The notes: generated by a model not told the origin, from the letters alone. 64,000 nt of DNA from Scopulibacillus daqui (GCF_016908855.1 NZ_JAFBER010000005.1:121359-185358); one strand, 5' to 3'. Positions 38,130-47,882 are shown, counted from the stretch's first letter. Numbers and translations: made by a program.

Positions 38130-38393
38130 TTATCGATTCCAAAAATCATAGAGTTTCTTAGCTATTTCTTCAGGTTTGATTTTATATGTGCCGTTGTCAA
38201 TTTCAGCCTTTAATCTCGCTATTTTTTCTTTTCTCTGCGCTTCAAAATCAGATGTTTTTTGTAGCTGTTTGGCTTTAGAAGATATTTCTACTTGGTCTTG
38301 TTCAGGCGTTTTTTTGAAAAGTTCTTTATTCCTCTCCGATTGCTTTTGGTAAGATTGATATTTTTGAATGCCATGATAGGCGTCAATTTTCAT
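38130..38393 (-). CDS. flgM: Anti-sigma-D factor FlgM
   Basis: 87-residue protein that holds sigma-D until the hook is finished, then is exported. The N terminus is flexible and charged, and the C-terminal helices bind sigma (LKAEIDNGTYKIKPEEIAKKLYDF, the typical FlgM ending). A clean sigma-D promoter lies 49 bases upstream, giving the usual autoregulatory loop. The next 210 bases to flgN hold an eight-pair CGCCCCAA/TTGGGGCG stem (about 38078-38126). Confidence 0.93.
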   Translation of the reverse strand: MKIDAYHGIQKYQSYQKQSERNKELFKKTPEQDQVEISSKAKQLQKTSDFEAQRKEKIARLKAEIDNGTYKIKPEEIAKKLYDFWNR

Positions 38394-38441
38394 CGATGAC
38401 TCACCTCTTTTTGATAACTTGAGTCGTTCTTTCTAATATTT

Positions 38442-38468
38442 ATATCGGCGAAATAATGGCTGCCTTTA
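38442..38468 (-). promoter_or_regulatory. Sigma-D promoter of flgM
   Basis: TAAA (38465-38468), 15 bases, GCCGATAT (38442-38449) on the minus strand: a perfect consensus match. It should drive flgM-flgN-flgK-flgL. Confidence 0.9.
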
Positions 38469-38490
38469 ATTATACCAAGAACAAGATCCG

Positions 38491-38520
38491 CAAAAAAACT
38501 TGGCTAGCAGCAAGCCAAGT
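38491..38520 (-). terminator. Terminator after yvyF
   Basis: ACTTGGCT/AGCCAAGT stem (38498-38505 and 38513-38520) followed by T7 on the minus strand; it separates yvyF from the flgM promoter. Confidence 0.85.
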
Positions 38521-38916
38521 CTATACATTCGCATAATCATCGTCTTTTGAAAGATTTTCTTTTGTTTCTTGCTGTTTTTCATAAACTTTCACTTCGTGTG
38601 ACAGCCGTCTAAAACAATTGCCGCAAAGGGTTCCCGACTGAATCATTTGTCCGCACGAACGGCACGGATAATTTAAATTAACAAAATCAGCCGGTTTTAA
38701 CTTTCCTTCCTTGACCCAATCATAAATCAGCGACTCCTCTACACCAGTTGCTTCATGCACTTCCATAACTGTCGCTTGGCGATTTCCTTCCTGACAAATA
38801 AAGTTATAGACAACGTCATACTTTCGGTCAATGTCTTTCCGGCACGTCGGACAAACAGACGCCGCGACTTTGACATATAATTTTCCGCAGTTTTTACAAT
38901 TAAATAATTCAGCCAC
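38521..38916 (-). CDS. yvyF: YvyF-family flagellar operon protein
   Basis: 131-residue protein with an N-terminal zinc-ribbon-like CKNC...CPTC, a helix-turn-helix-like middle (ATGVEESLIYDWVKEGKL, MerR-like) and a second CRSC...CGNC pair. The GTG at 38916 is chosen: AGGAG lies eight bases upstream, and the protein then begins MAELFNCKNCG like B. subtilis YvyF (MGELANCPKCG). Upstream in-frame starts would add an unrelated tail. In B. subtilis it sits between comFC and flgM; its role in motility gene control is poorly defined. Confidence 0.85.
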   Translation of the reverse strand: MAELFNCKNCGKLYVKVAASVCPTCRKDIDRKYDVVYNFICQEGNRQATVMEVHEATGVEESLIYDWVKEGKLKPADFVNLNYPCRSCGQMIQSGTLCGNCFRRLSHEVKVYEKQQETKENLSKDDDYANV

Positions 38917-39113
38917 ATATGACACTCCTAAACACGCAATCTCTTCTTTTTTGTTCATCTCTCCGCCGTTTAATAAACATTCGGCACAGCTGCTTAACGA
39001 TCTCATGCCTTAGCTTTTATAGTTATCGCCAGGTAAGTTTTATTTACAATTTCCCTTATGGATTGACAGAAAGAACAACAACGATGAAAATAATATTGTG
39101 GAAGGGGATGAGC

Positions 39114-39878
39114 ATGAAACTTTTTAAGAGATTTTGGATGGTATTTTTTCCGTTAACTATTATTATTATTTTTGCTTTGATCATTTTTGAAATTGATCCT
39201 CGCCATGCTCTGGAAAAATCTAAGAATCTTAAAAACACCGAAGCTACTAGCCAGCCAGTAGCCATGGTTCATTCGGTGCAATCGAATCTGGGGCAGCGTA
39301 AATATATTTTAAATGCACCGCTGATTCATCAACAGCCTCAATTAGACAGGGGTTGTGAAGTGACAAGCCTTGCCATGATGCTTAATTACGCGGGCGTTAA
39401 AGTCAATAAAATGACTCTAGCCAATAATATTGACAAGGTTCCATTTATGAAGGATGGTTATCGCGGAAATCCGCACGATGGTTTTGTAGGCAATATAAAA
39501 ACATTCAGCAAATCCGGTCTTGGCGTCTACCACGAACCGCTTGCCAGATTAGCAGAAACATATATGCCAAATCGAATTATCGACTTGTCAGGCGAATCTT
39601 TTGACAAAGTCCTTGATCAAATTATAAAAGGTCACCCTGTTGTCGCTATTACCAATTATACATTCAAAAAACTTCCTGACGGCCAATTCCGTACATGGGA
39701 CACAGTGGACGGCAAAGTAAAAGTGACATACTATCAACATGCTGTTCTGATTACCGGTTTTGACGACCAATATATTTACTTTAACAATCCGTTAGGGAAG
39801 AAAAATGAAAAAGCCGACCGGGATGACTTTATAGCTGCATGGAAACAAATGGGCAGTCAAGCGATAAGCTACAACTAA
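39114..39878 (+). CDS. Membrane-anchored C39-like (YvpB-type) cysteine peptidase family protein
   Basis: 254-residue protein with one N-terminal hydrophobic anchor or signal (about 7-27) and an extracellular C39_2 papain-like domain. The likely nucleophile is the Cys of DRGCEVTSLAMML, with His in YYQHAVLITG and Asn in YFNNPLG. The ATG at 39114 is six bases after GAAGGGG. It lies on the strand opposite to its neighbours, between comFC and yvyF, which are contiguous in B. subtilis, so it is an insertion. Substrate unknown. Confidence 0.8.
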   Translation: MKLFKRFWMVFFPLTIIIIFALIIFEIDPRHALEKSKNLKNTEATSQPVAMVHSVQSNLGQRKYILNAPLIHQQPQLDRGCEVTSLAMMLNYAGVKVNKMTLANNIDKVPFMKDGYRGNPHDGFVGNIKTFSKSGLGVYHEPLARLAETYMPNRIIDLSGESFDKVLDQIIKGHPVVAITNYTFKKLPDGQFRTWDTVDGKVKVTYYQHAVLITGFDDQYIYFNNPLGKKNEKADRDDFIAAWKQMGSQAISYN

Positions 39879-39892
39879 TCATCGGATAGCAG

Positions 39893-40615
39893 TTACGCTC
39901 CTCTGGCAAGCGTTAAAGCATTAACTTCTTTTGGCTTAAAAATCCGCAATGCTTCAGCAGCCATCCGGATGGTTGCACCTGTCGTATAAATATCATCTAT
40001 GAGAAGAACGCTTTGACCTTCAAGGCGTTCTTTAAATTTTTGATTGGCCTTAAATGGATTTTCCCGATGCGCCATTCTCTCTTTTCTCCCTTTCTTGCTT
40101 TGCTTATTTTCATGAATGGCCCGTATTAAGCCATGGCAGACAGGCTTTTCAATAAGTGCAGCTATATGTTCCGATTGATTGAAGCCTCTTTCTGCGAGCC
40201 TTTCAAAGCTTAAGGGTACAGGTACAACAACCGCATTCCTAAAGTGCTTTTTATAGAAGCGGCAGACATCTGTTTTAAAGCCGTGTACAAGCGCGACGTC
40301 TCCCTGGAATTTAAAGGCTTTTACGACTTCTTTTAAAAAATCGTTATAAACGTAAAGGGAGCGATTTTTACATAATAAGCCCCGCCATTCACTATTTTCC
40401 CAGAGCCGGCAATCACGGCAAACATCGTCTTTAATATATTTGGCATCTATGAGTTTTAAATGCCGTCCGCAAATCCTGCAGCACTCCCTTTCATCAATAG
40501 GCTGCAGCTGCTTATAACATATGGAACAAAATCCTGTATGAATATCGATTGAAAAGAATGACCGAAAGCCAATTTTCGGTTGAAAGGCTTGATGACACCA
40601 TAGGCAATACCCCAT
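39893..40615 (-). CDS. comFC: Competence protein ComFC (phosphoribosyltransferase-like)
   Basis: 240-residue protein with an N-terminal zinc finger (CLWCHQ, CSICYK, CRICGRH) and a C-terminal PRTase fold with the PRPP loop VLLIDDIYTTGATI. It is required for natural transformation and interacts with ComFA. The ATG overlaps the comFA stop (TAATG). comFB, present in B. subtilis, is absent. Confidence 0.93.
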   Translation of the reverse strand: MGYCLWCHQAFQPKIGFRSFFSIDIHTGFCSICYKQLQPIDERECCRICGRHLKLIDAKYIKDDVCRDCRLWENSEWRGLLCKNRSLYVYNDFLKEVVKAFKFQGDVALVHGFKTDVCRFYKKHFRNAVVVPVPLSFERLAERGFNQSEHIAALIEKPVCHGLIRAIHENKQSKKGRKERMAHRENPFKANQKFKERLEGQSVLLIDDIYTTGATIRMAAEALRIFKPKEVNALTLARGA

Positions 40616-42081
40616 TACAATTGCCCCTCCTTATTCATATTTAAGATATGCTTTACAGCTCTTGTCATCTCAAGCGTTACACCATAATGGAAAAAAATGA
40701 CCGATCCCGTCGGATGGTTCATATCCCGGCCGACCCTCCCGGATATTTGCACTAAGGCTTGTTCATCAAAGATATCATCGTCCGCACCGAATACAGCAGC
40801 ATCAGCATAGGGAATCGTTACACCGCGTTCAAGAATCGTCGTGGTTACTAATATTTGCAAGCGCCCCTCTCTGAAGTCCATCACCTTTTGATGACGGTCT
40901 GGATCATTCGCATGAACGCCGCCGACTGCGGCTGCTGATGCTTGTTTGATTATCGGTTCTATCATATAAAGCACTTCGACAGACGGAACAAAAACAAATA
41001 CAGGATGCATCAATTCAACACGCTGATTTAACCATTTTAAAAAAACTGGACTTAATTTACCTTTTTTTATTTGTTTTCGCCAGTGGCCAACCCACTTGGA
41101 TTCAGGCACCGGCAAAGGATAACCATGAAATCGGACTGGAATCTTTATACCGTTTAAAGATTTAGATAAATATTTTTCTCTTAATTCACGGGAAGGTGTC
41201 GCCGTCAGGCAGACGAGGGGAGAAGACGGTTTAAGGGCTTGTCTTGCCGCAAAAGCCAGCATCGGATCGTAATTAAAAGGAAAGGCGTCGACTTCGTCAA
41301 TAATAATAAGGTCGAAGTGATTCTTATATCTCAGCAGCTGATGGGTTGTTGAGAGGACAAAGGGAGCGGGATGACGGCGTTCTCTGCTGCCGCCGTATAA
41401 TACGCTGATTGGCACTTGAGGAAAAGCTTGACGGATGCGCGGGGCTAATTCGAGAACGACATCGGTTCTCGGCGAAGCAATGGCCACTATTTTGTTTTGC
41501 GATAACACTTCATTAATTGCCGGAAAAAGCAGCTCGGTTTTTCCTGATCCGCAAACAGCCCAGACCAAAAAGTTTTCTTGCCTCTTTACGGATTCAAGCA
41601 AGGCTGAGGCAGCTATGGTTTGCGCCTCTGATAATTCACCTTTCCATTCACAAAGGGATTGGCTGTCCGGCTTCCAAACATCCGGCGCCGGGCCTGTCCA
41701 TTCTACAAGCGATGAACAAGATTTTACAATCCCAAGCTTCAGACACCGGCGGCAATAATAACACATTTGACCGCATTTTGCGCATCGGTAAGCGTAAAAA
41801 AGACGCAGTGAATGGTTGCTGCAGCGTTTACATGTCAGAGGGCGATGGTTGACAGCCCGATCAATTTTTACATATCCATGAGCCGCATGTTCATTAATTA
41901 AATCTTTCGGAAGCGGGATTTCATCTAATAAAAGGCGGCGGCCATACAAAATTTTTTGCAGATCTTGATTAAATAGAAAAGAGATTTTGGCAGGCGGTGC
42001 TGCAGGGGAAGTACAATTAGCGGGCAAAGCTTTTGATTTCCTTATAACTTTGTTCATGATTCGTTTTAAAAAAGACAGCAA
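40615..42081 (-). CDS. comFA: Competence helicase ComFA
   Basis: 488-residue DEAD-box-like ATPase that powers uptake of single-stranded DNA. It has a four-cysteine zinc finger (CKRC...CAKCGQMCYYCRRC), Walker A CGSGKTEL, motif II IIDEVDAF, motif III LTATP and motif VI QISGRVGR. A TTG start is assumed, ten bases after GGGGTGA; the next in-frame ATG is nine codons in. A TATAAT lies 84 bases upstream; no clear ComK box was seen. Confidence 0.92.
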   Translation of the reverse strand: MLSFLKRIMNKVIRKSKALPANCTSPAAPPAKISFLFNQDLQKILYGRRLLLDEIPLPKDLINEHAAHGYVKIDRAVNHRPLTCKRCSNHSLRLFYAYRCAKCGQMCYYCRRCLKLGIVKSCSSLVEWTGPAPDVWKPDSQSLCEWKGELSEAQTIAASALLESVKRQENFLVWAVCGSGKTELLFPAINEVLSQNKIVAIASPRTDVVLELAPRIRQAFPQVPISVLYGGSRERRHPAPFVLSTTHQLLRYKNHFDLIIIDEVDAFPFNYDPMLAFAARQALKPSSPLVCLTATPSRELREKYLSKSLNGIKIPVRFHGYPLPVPESKWVGHWRKQIKKGKLSPVFLKWLNQRVELMHPVFVFVPSVEVLYMIEPIIKQASAAAVGGVHANDPDRHQKVMDFREGRLQILVTTTILERGVTIPYADAAVFGADDDIFDEQALVQISGRVGRDMNHPTGSVIFFHYGVTLEMTRAVKHILNMNKEGQL

Positions 42082-42365
42082 GCGGTTTTAATCACCCCAG
42101 CTTTCACTTAAGCTTTGCATTTAATGCCATCATCAGGGCCGTTATCACAACCTTTCTGCGTTTTATTATAGTCTGGTGAACACCCTCGGGATATCGCTGC
42201 TTTTTATAAATTTTATATCGTCCGTCTTTACATAATCTTTATATACCCTTTACACGCTTCTCAACAAAAAGACGATAACAATCTGATATGATTGAGATAA
42301 ACATAATGAAAGTTAATAAACAAACCAGTCCATGCATTTAATTAAAAATTATAAGGAGCTCATCT

Positions 42366-42602
42366 ATGGATATCATCCTCGACCTTATCATATTTATCGT
42401 CATACTCGGCCTGGCTTTTGACTTTATTAACGGATTTCACGATACCGCCAACACATTTGCAACGTCTATCTCGACCAGAGCTCTGACGCCGCGCCGCCGT
42501 ATTACTTGCCGGACAATGAATTTTATTGTTGCGCTGATGTTTACCGGCGCTGCGGAAACGATAAGCAAAGGGATTGTTGATCCGTTCTCATTAAATACCT
42601 GA
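42366..42602 (+). pseudogene. Truncated inorganic phosphate transporter (PiT) gene
   Basis: The 78-codon frame begins with a good AAGGAG site and encodes the PiT N terminus with its signature (FDFINGFHDTANTFATSISTRAL, then GIVDPFSL). It stops where a full protein of over 300 residues should continue. The TGA is followed directly by two hairpins and degU, so the remainder is deleted rather than displaced. Residual translation is possible, but transport is not expected. Confidence 0.85.
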
Positions 42603-42617
42603 ATCATGCTGCCGGTT

Positions 42618-42694
42618 CTTCTTTATTTAATGATAAAGAAGGTTCGCTTTACCCCCTGAAAAAAAGCTTGTCATCTTCAAATGACAAGCTTTTT
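42618..42694. terminator. Tandem hairpins between pit relic and degU
   Basis: A nine-pair CTTCTTTAT/ATAAAGAAG hairpin (42618-42641) is followed by a perfect 14-pair stem (42661-42674 and 42681-42694) with A5 and T5 at its ends. The second hairpin works in both directions and ends degU transcription. Confidence 0.85.
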
Positions 42695-42697
42695 CCT

Positions 42698-43402
42698 TTA
42701 TCCTACACGAACCCAGCCGTTTTTAATGGCTTCAACAACCGCCTGTGTACGGTCATCGACATTCATTTTCTGCAAAATATTGCTGACGTGGTTTTTGACT
42801 GTTTTTTCACTGATATAGAGCGCGTCGCCAATCGCACGGTTATTTTTGCCGTCTGTCATTAACTGCAGAACTTCACATTCACGGCGAGTGAGGATATGAA
42901 GAGGTTTGCGGTATTCAATATCTCTGAAACCAGATGGAATGCGTTTGTTTCCGCTTGTTGCCAAACGGCGGAATTCATTAACGAGATTATGCGTCACTTT
43001 TGGATGGATATAAGCGCCGCCGTCTGCGACGACTTTAACAGCTTCAATCAGCGAATCCGCATCCATCTCTTTCAGCAAATAGCCGGATGCGCCGGACTTA
43101 AGGGCGTGGGTGACATAAGTTTCATCATCATGGATAGATAAAATTAATACTTTCACTTCCGGGTTTTTGCGAATGAGGCGGCGGGTAGTCTCAACGCCGT
43201 TAATCCCCGGCATGTTAATATCCATTAAAACAACATCCGGTTCATTTTTTAAAATAATATCCTCTGCCTCGCTGCCGTCATCCGCTTCAGCCACAACCTC
43301 AAATTCATCTTCAAGTTCTAAAATGCGCCGAACCCCTTCCCGAAAAAGGCGGTGATCATCAATCAACACAATTTTGGTTGTTTTTTGGCGAATATTGGTC
43401 AT
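42698..43402 (-). CDS. degU: Response regulator DegU
   Basis: 234-residue NarL/LuxR-type regulator. The receiver domain has the phospho-acceptor Asp61 ([10 protein letters not shown]) and Lys in GYLLKEMD. The C-terminal HTH (about 167-230) reads [12 protein letters not shown]...[16 protein letters not shown]. It controls degradative enzymes, competence, motility and biofilm genes. The ATG overlaps the degS stop by four bases. Confidence 0.97.
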   Translation of the reverse strand: MTNIRQKTTKIVLIDDHRLFREGVRRILELEDEFEVVAEADDGSEAEDIILKNEPDVVLMDINMPGINGVETTRRLIRKNPEVKVLILSIHDDETYVTHALKSGASGYLLKEMDADSLIEAVKVVADGGAYIHPKVTHNLVNEFRRLATSGNKRIPSGFRDIEYRKPLHILTRRECEVLQLMTDGKNNRAIGDALYISEKTVKNHVSNILQKMNVDDRTQAVVEAIKNGWVRVG

Positions 43403-44571
43403 GTTTCACCCTCCTTAAGAATTGGAATCTGAATAACAATAAATGTCCCATGATTAACGTTTGATTTAATGGACATTTTTCCTTCCAGTAACTCAACGCG
43501 TTCTTTCATACCGATAAGCCCAAATGTATTTTCTTTCTTTTTCTCATCAGGATTAAACCCTTTGCCGTCGTCTTCGACTAACAAATTGATATATTTATCC
43601 CGAAATTCAATATTAACAGTTATTGTTTTAGGGTTAGCATGCTTACAAGCATTTTGGACAGCCTCTTGCGCCAGTCTAAATAATGCCGCTTCCATTCGCG
43701 AAGGCAAGCGGCGCTCTTCCCCGACGCTGTTAAATTCAAATTCAATTTGCGGATATTGATCTTGAATGCGGTATAAGTATTTTTCAAGTGTTGGCACCAG
43801 GCCCAAATCATCAAGCGACATCGGCCTTAAATCATAAATAATGCGCCGGACTTCATATAGAGCATTACGAATCATTTCACGAAATCTCTTCCATTCTTCA
43901 TTCGCGGCGTCTAGACCTTTCTCTCGCTGCACCCGTCCGATAAGTTCCGAGCCGAGGAGAACATGGGCGAGAAGCTGCGCAGGGCCATCATGAATTTCCC
44001 TTGATAAGCGTTTTCGTTCTTCCTCTTGCGCCTCAATAATTTTTAAGCCGAAGGCCTGCTTCTCCTGAGCATCTTCGATGAGTTCTCCCACCTTTTTGAG
44101 ATCTCCGGTTAAATAATCAAATACGACTGACACTTGGCTGACAAGTTTTTCCGCTTTGCCAACAGTGCTCTTGAGACTATTAAGGCGCTTTTCAATATCA
44201 TTGCGCCGCTCCTTAAGCTGTCGTTCATGTTCTTGTACAACCGATAACTCGACTTGAATATTATTTGCTCGTTCATATGTACGTCTGATGTCTTCTTCAT
44301 CATAAAATTGAAAGTGTTTGCTGACTTCAGCCAATCGGCTGCGCGCTGCTCTAGCTTGTACTTCCAACCTATCGGACCGCTCGATAATATGTTTCGTTTT
44401 TAATTTAATTTCTGACAATTCTTTTTGCAAATTTTCATACTCTTGCCTAGACTGTTCACCAATTTCAAATATTTGGCCCTTGCTTTCGCCTACCGTGTCC
44501 ACCATCTGGTTTAAAATATCATCTAAATATTTGGTGTCGATGGCAGCAGGAAAATTCTTATTAGATGACAT
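43399..44571 (-). CDS. degS: Sensor histidine kinase DegS
   Basis: 390-residue cytoplasmic kinase. It has a long N-terminal coiled-coil sensory domain (about 30-180), the HisKA_3 phosphorylation site His193 in [10 protein letters not shown], and an ATPase domain with [15 protein letters not shown] and [10 protein letters not shown]. It has no membrane segment, as known for DegS. It forms an operon with degU. It is divergent from yvyE. Confidence 0.96.
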   Translation of the reverse strand: MSSNKNFPAAIDTKYLDDILNQMVDTVGESKGQIFEIGEQSRQEYENLQKELSEIKLKTKHIIERSDRLEVQARAARSRLAEVSKHFQFYDEEDIRRTYERANNIQVELSVVQEHERQLKERRNDIEKRLNSLKSTVGKAEKLVSQVSVVFDYLTGDLKKVGELIEDAQEKQAFGLKIIEAQEEERKRLSREIHDGPAQLLAHVLLGSELIGRVQREKGLDAANEEWKRFREMIRNALYEVRRIIYDLRPMSLDDLGLVPTLEKYLYRIQDQYPQIEFEFNSVGEERRLPSRMEAALFRLAQEAVQNACKHANPKTITVNIEFRDKYINLLVEDDGKGFNPDEKKKENTFGLIGMKERVELLEGKMSIKSNVNHGTFIVIQIPILKEGET

Positions 44572-44787
44572 TGCTACTCCCCCAATATTACTTTAACGAA
44601 ATGGCGAAACAAGCACTAGAACCTTCTTACCTAATTTTAGATAGGTCTTCATCTCTATATTATCCTATCATATATGTTATTCGAATATAAATATGCCTTT
44701 TTGACAATGTCTTACGTCTGTATATATTGAAAAATTACCCCTGAAAAAATATGATAGTATATGAATATATTTCAGGAGGAAATCTTT

Positions 44788-45426
44788 ATGGTTACTTCTT
44801 ATTATACAGTAAAAAACGCTGCAGATAATGAAATTATTATACAAAATTCTCGATTTATAGCTCAAATAAAGCGAGTTGAAACAGAAGACGAAGCGCAAAA
44901 TGAAATTAATCGCATCAATAAAATACATTGGAAAGCCAATCATAATTGCTACGCTTATGTGATTGGAGAAAATCAACATATTCAAAAGGCCAGTGATGAC
45001 GGAGAACCCAGCGGCACAGCCGGCGTCCCTATTCTTGACGTGCTAAAGAAAAAGGGGCTCCGCGATACGCTTGTGGTTGTGACAAGGTATTTCGGAGGCA
45101 CTAAGCTTGGTGCCGGAGGTTTAATACGGGCCTACTCAAAAGCAACAAGCGAGGGTCTTAAAGCATCAGGAATTGTTGAACGCATACCTATGAATATAAT
45201 GAGAATAACTTTCGATTACACATTGCTTGGGCAAATTGAAAATGAATTGCGGCAATCTGCCTATATCATTAAAAACATGGATTACGGTGAAAACGTGTCG
45301 ATTGATGTTTATGCAACGCAGGAAAAAACGGACGATTTTGTCGAATGGATAACGAATTTATCTAACGGAAAATCACAAATTGATCATATTGGCTGGGAAT
45401 TTTTAGAACAAGATATTGATTTATAG
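44788..45426 (+). CDS. yvyE: YvyE/YigZ (IMPACT) family protein
   Basis: 212-residue protein with an N-terminal UPF0029/IMPACT domain (conserved SDDGEPSGTAGVPIL and TRYFGGTKLGAGGLIRAY) and a C-terminal DUF1949 ferredoxin-like domain. Proposed roles include translation-related or RNA/protein binding functions; the true role is unsettled. The ATG at 44788 follows CAGGAGGAAA. Position next to degS is as in B. subtilis. Confidence 0.92.
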   Translation: MVTSYYTVKNAADNEIIIQNSRFIAQIKRVETEDEAQNEINRINKIHWKANHNCYAYVIGENQHIQKASDDGEPSGTAGVPILDVLKKKGLRDTLVVVTRYFGGTKLGAGGLIRAYSKATSEGLKASGIVERIPMNIMRITFDYTLLGQIENELRQSAYIIKNMDYGENVSIDVYATQEKTDDFVEWITNLSNGKSQIDHIGWEFLEQDIDL

Positions 45427-45487
45427 AAACTTCCCTGTGTACTTTTTTCTAAAATAGTATTATGATTGAGATTGGAGTAATGTCATG

Positions 45488-45522
45488 AGGATATTGTCGA
45501 TTATCCTTTAATTCTTTTTTAT
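45488..45522 (+). terminator. Weak terminator after yvyE
   Basis: AGGATA/TATCCT stem (45488-45493 and 45502-45507) followed eight bases later by a T6 run. Confidence 0.4.
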
Positions 45523-45555
45523 AAATATTACCGAACGTTTTCAAACATATCCTCA

Positions 45556-45576
45556 ATGCTCATCAAACATGAGCAT
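45556..45576 (+). promoter_or_regulatory. Perfect hairpin in the tagO upstream region
   Basis: ATGCTCAT/ATGAGCAT with a five-base loop, 60 bases before the tagO start and without a T tract. It could be an operator or leader hairpin; no regulator is assigned. Confidence 0.35.
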
Positions 45577-45635
45577 AATTTAATCTCATTCTTGAAATCA
45601 TAATTACTGCTGGATTTATAAAAGAAGGTGACCAT

Positions 45636-46724
45636 ATGCATTTTTTTAATCATTACACCTTTGCTTTTTTTATTTCATTGATAGTGACCATCATGGCGAC
45701 ACCGATTGTCAAAAGAGTTGCTATTCGGTTTAATTTTGTCGATAATCCAAACGACCGCAAAATACACAAACAGGCTATGCCTTACCTTGGCGGTATAGCG
45801 ATTGCTATTGGTTTTTTTGCGGGATATATTTTCTTAAAGCCAATAAGCCCCGTTTTGCCTGCATTTATTTTAGGAGCTATTCTTATTTTGATCACAGGGG
45901 CTATCGATGACAAATGGTCCATTTCGCCAAAATATAAACTGCTGGCTCAATTAATCGTAGCCATTATTGTAGTTTCGAGCGGTGTTTCCATTGATTTTAT
46001 TACATTTCCAATCCTTGGGCATATCGATTTCGGCTGGTGGTCTTACCCGATCACGATCTTTTGGATTGTTGGTATGATGAACGCCATTAATTTAATTGAT
46101 GGACTTGATGGTTTAGCATGCGGTGTATCGGCGATTGCGCTTTCATCTATGCTCGTAATGGCAATTATTAATGCCCAATTGCTTGCAATTTCTTTATCAG
46201 TCATTTTATTGGGAAGCATGCTCGGATTTTTGTTTTTCAATTCACATCCGGCATCCATTTTCATGGGAGATACAGGATCGCTTTTTATCGGATATACCTT
46301 ATCAATTATCTCTATTATAGGTTTATTCAAAAGCATCACGATCTTTTCGTTGATTTTGCCAATCATCATCTTGGCTGTTCCAATTCTAGATACGTCGCTT
46401 GCGATTATTCGCAGGCTGTTAAGCGGACAAAAAATATCATCGCCGGATCGCTCCCATCTCCACCATAGACTTATTGATTTTGGGTTCAGCCACAGAACAA
46501 CCGTTTATATCATTTATACCATCAGTTTTCTTTTCGGTTTGGCTGCTATTATCTTTACAAAGTCGATTATTTGGGGATCCTTGCTAATCCTTGGCTTATG
46601 TATTGTTATGCTGCAATTTACCATTGAAATTATCAATGTGTTGAAAACCGATCGAAAAAAGCCGTTGTTAAACTTTGTGAAAAAATTTGTTCTTGCTCAT
46701 CAAACATCGTCAAGAGGAAAATAG
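45636..46724 (+). CDS. tagO: UDP-GlcNAc:undecaprenyl-phosphate GlcNAc-1-phosphate transferase
   Basis: 362-residue polytopic enzyme (about eleven segments) that starts wall polymers by placing GlcNAc-1-P on the lipid carrier. Family motifs are present: DNPNDRKIHK, PYLGGIA, IDDKW, NLIDGLDGLA, MGDTGSLF and the His-rich SHLHHRL. The ATG follows AAGGTG. It can supply teichoic, teichuronic or other secondary polymers; the genes downstream favour an acidic polysaccharide. Confidence 0.95.
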   Translation: MHFFNHYTFAFFISLIVTIMATPIVKRVAIRFNFVDNPNDRKIHKQAMPYLGGIAIAIGFFAGYIFLKPISPVLPAFILGAILILITGAIDDKWSISPKYKLLAQLIVAIIVVSSGVSIDFITFPILGHIDFGWWSYPITIFWIVGMMNAINLIDGLDGLACGVSAIALSSMLVMAIINAQLLAISLSVILLGSMLGFLFFNSHPASIFMGDTGSLFIGYTLSIISIIGLFKSITIFSLILPIIILAVPILDTSLAIIRRLLSGQKISSPDRSHLHHRLIDFGFSHRTTVYIIYTISFLFGLAAIIFTKSIIWGSLLILGLCIVMLQFTIEIINVLKTDRKKPLLNFVKKFVLAHQTSSRGK

Positions 46725-46765
46725 AAAAGCCTTGTGATGCCGTTCAGTCATCACAAGGCTTTTTT
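46725..46765. terminator. Bidirectional terminator tagO / LCP gene
   Basis: Stem AAAAGCCTTGTGATG/CATCACAAGGCTTTT (46725-46739 and 46749-46763) with T and A runs at the two ends, between convergent genes. Confidence 0.9.
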
Positions 46766-46787
46766 CATTTGGATAATCCTTTATCGT

Positions 46788-47882
46788 TTAATATGAACGA
46801 TTGTTGTCAGTATGGCTGCCAGAACCACTCGGATTCGGGTTCTCCGTTCCATATGTCGTTTGGCTTCCTCCCACACTGCTTCCTGTATTGCGCGGCTTCA
46901 GACCAAGGGAGTGATTGATTTCACCGCTGACTTTTTGGACATTCGCTTCATTCGGAATAAAATAGTAAACACCGTTAATATTTGCGTCCGTACCAATATC
47001 CAATCTATATGATTTAATTTTAGAGGAGTCAACCTTCGAATAAGCTTGTTCTAATCCATATATTTCACTTGGTTTTAAATTTGTTTCAACATTTTTTCCT
47101 AAAATATTAGTGATATCATCAATCTTAAATAATATATTTGCGCTCTTTGCTTTGCTGATTGCCGCCTTAATAACCTGGCGCTGTCTCTCATTTCGACCAA
47201 AGTCTCCCCTAGGGTCTCTGTGCCTCATTCTTACGTAAGCAAGGGCTTCTCTGCCGTTTAAATGCTGTTTGCCTTTATGGAAGTAAATTTTATGTTTGTG
47301 GCTTTCATCATATTCCCAGAAGCTAAACGGAACATTAACATCAACGCCGCCCAATTCATCAATAACTTCCTTAAAACCGTTAAAATTAATCTTTGCATAA
47401 TAGTCGATTGGTATATTTAGATAATTTTCTACGGTGTCAATCACCGCTTTGTTGCCGCCATAACCGCTTGCTTCACCGTAAGGATAAGCGGCATTAATTT
47501 TGTCATACTTTCCTTTTCCGGCAATCATGACTCTTGAGTCGCGCGGTATACTTGTCATTGTCATTTTATGGGTATGCGGATTAAGTGTTACGACAATCAA
47601 TGTATCCGTTCGTCCGCCTCTTCCTTTTGTAGCATAATTTTCAACACCCATAAGCAAAATAGAAATCGGGTCTTTACCTATTTGAACCGCTTCTTCGCGC
47701 ATCTTTGATTTGTCCCTGTCCAGCGGATTATAAGAACCATAAGCCGCTCTGTATGCGTTAAGAGCGAGATAACCGCCGTATCCTACAGCAACAAATATTA
47801 ATATCATAAAGACGAGCATAATTTTTCTTGCTGTCCGCTTTTTCTTTTGTTTCTGCCGCATTTCGCTTCTGCTGGAAACCAT
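46788..47882 (-). CDS. LytR-CpsA-Psr (LCP) family wall-polymer ligase
   Basis: 364-residue protein with a basic N terminus, one membrane segment (about 22-42) and an extracellular LCP domain (GRGGRTDTLIVVTLNP, TSIPRDSRV, YVRMRHRDPRGDFGRNERQR). LCP enzymes transfer undecaprenyl-linked polymers to peptidoglycan. The tail from about 333 is rich in Gly, Ser and Asn and likely disordered. The ATG at 47882 is eight bases after AAGGA. Which TagT/U/V member it equals cannot be decided. Confidence 0.9.
   Translation of the reverse strand: MVSSRSEMRQKQKKKRTARKIMLVFMILIFVAVGYGGYLALNAYRAAYGSYNPLDRDKSKMREEAVQIGKDPISILLMGVENYATKGRGGRTDTLIVVTLNPHTHKMTMTSIPRDSRVMIAGKGKYDKINAAYPYGEASGYGGNKAVIDTVENYLNIPIDYYAKINFNGFKEVIDELGGVDVNVPFSFWEYDESHKHKIYFHKGKQHLNGREALAYVRMRHRDPRGDFGRNERQRQVIKAAISKAKSANILFKIDDITNILGKNVETNLKPSEIYGLEQAYSKVDSSKIKSYRLDIGTDANINGVYYFIPNEANVQKVSGEINHSLGLKPRNTGSSVGGSQTTYGTENPNPSGSGSHTDNNRSY

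Noticed and set aside
38958..39006. Longer N terminus for yvyF starting at upstream ATG codons
   Set aside because: The GTG at 38916 has a well-spaced AGGAG and gives a protein aligning from its first residue with YvyF; the extension has no counterpart.
42200..42240. ComK box upstream of comFA
   Set aside because: A/T-rich blocks are present but not the AAAA-N5-TTTT pairs with proper spacing.
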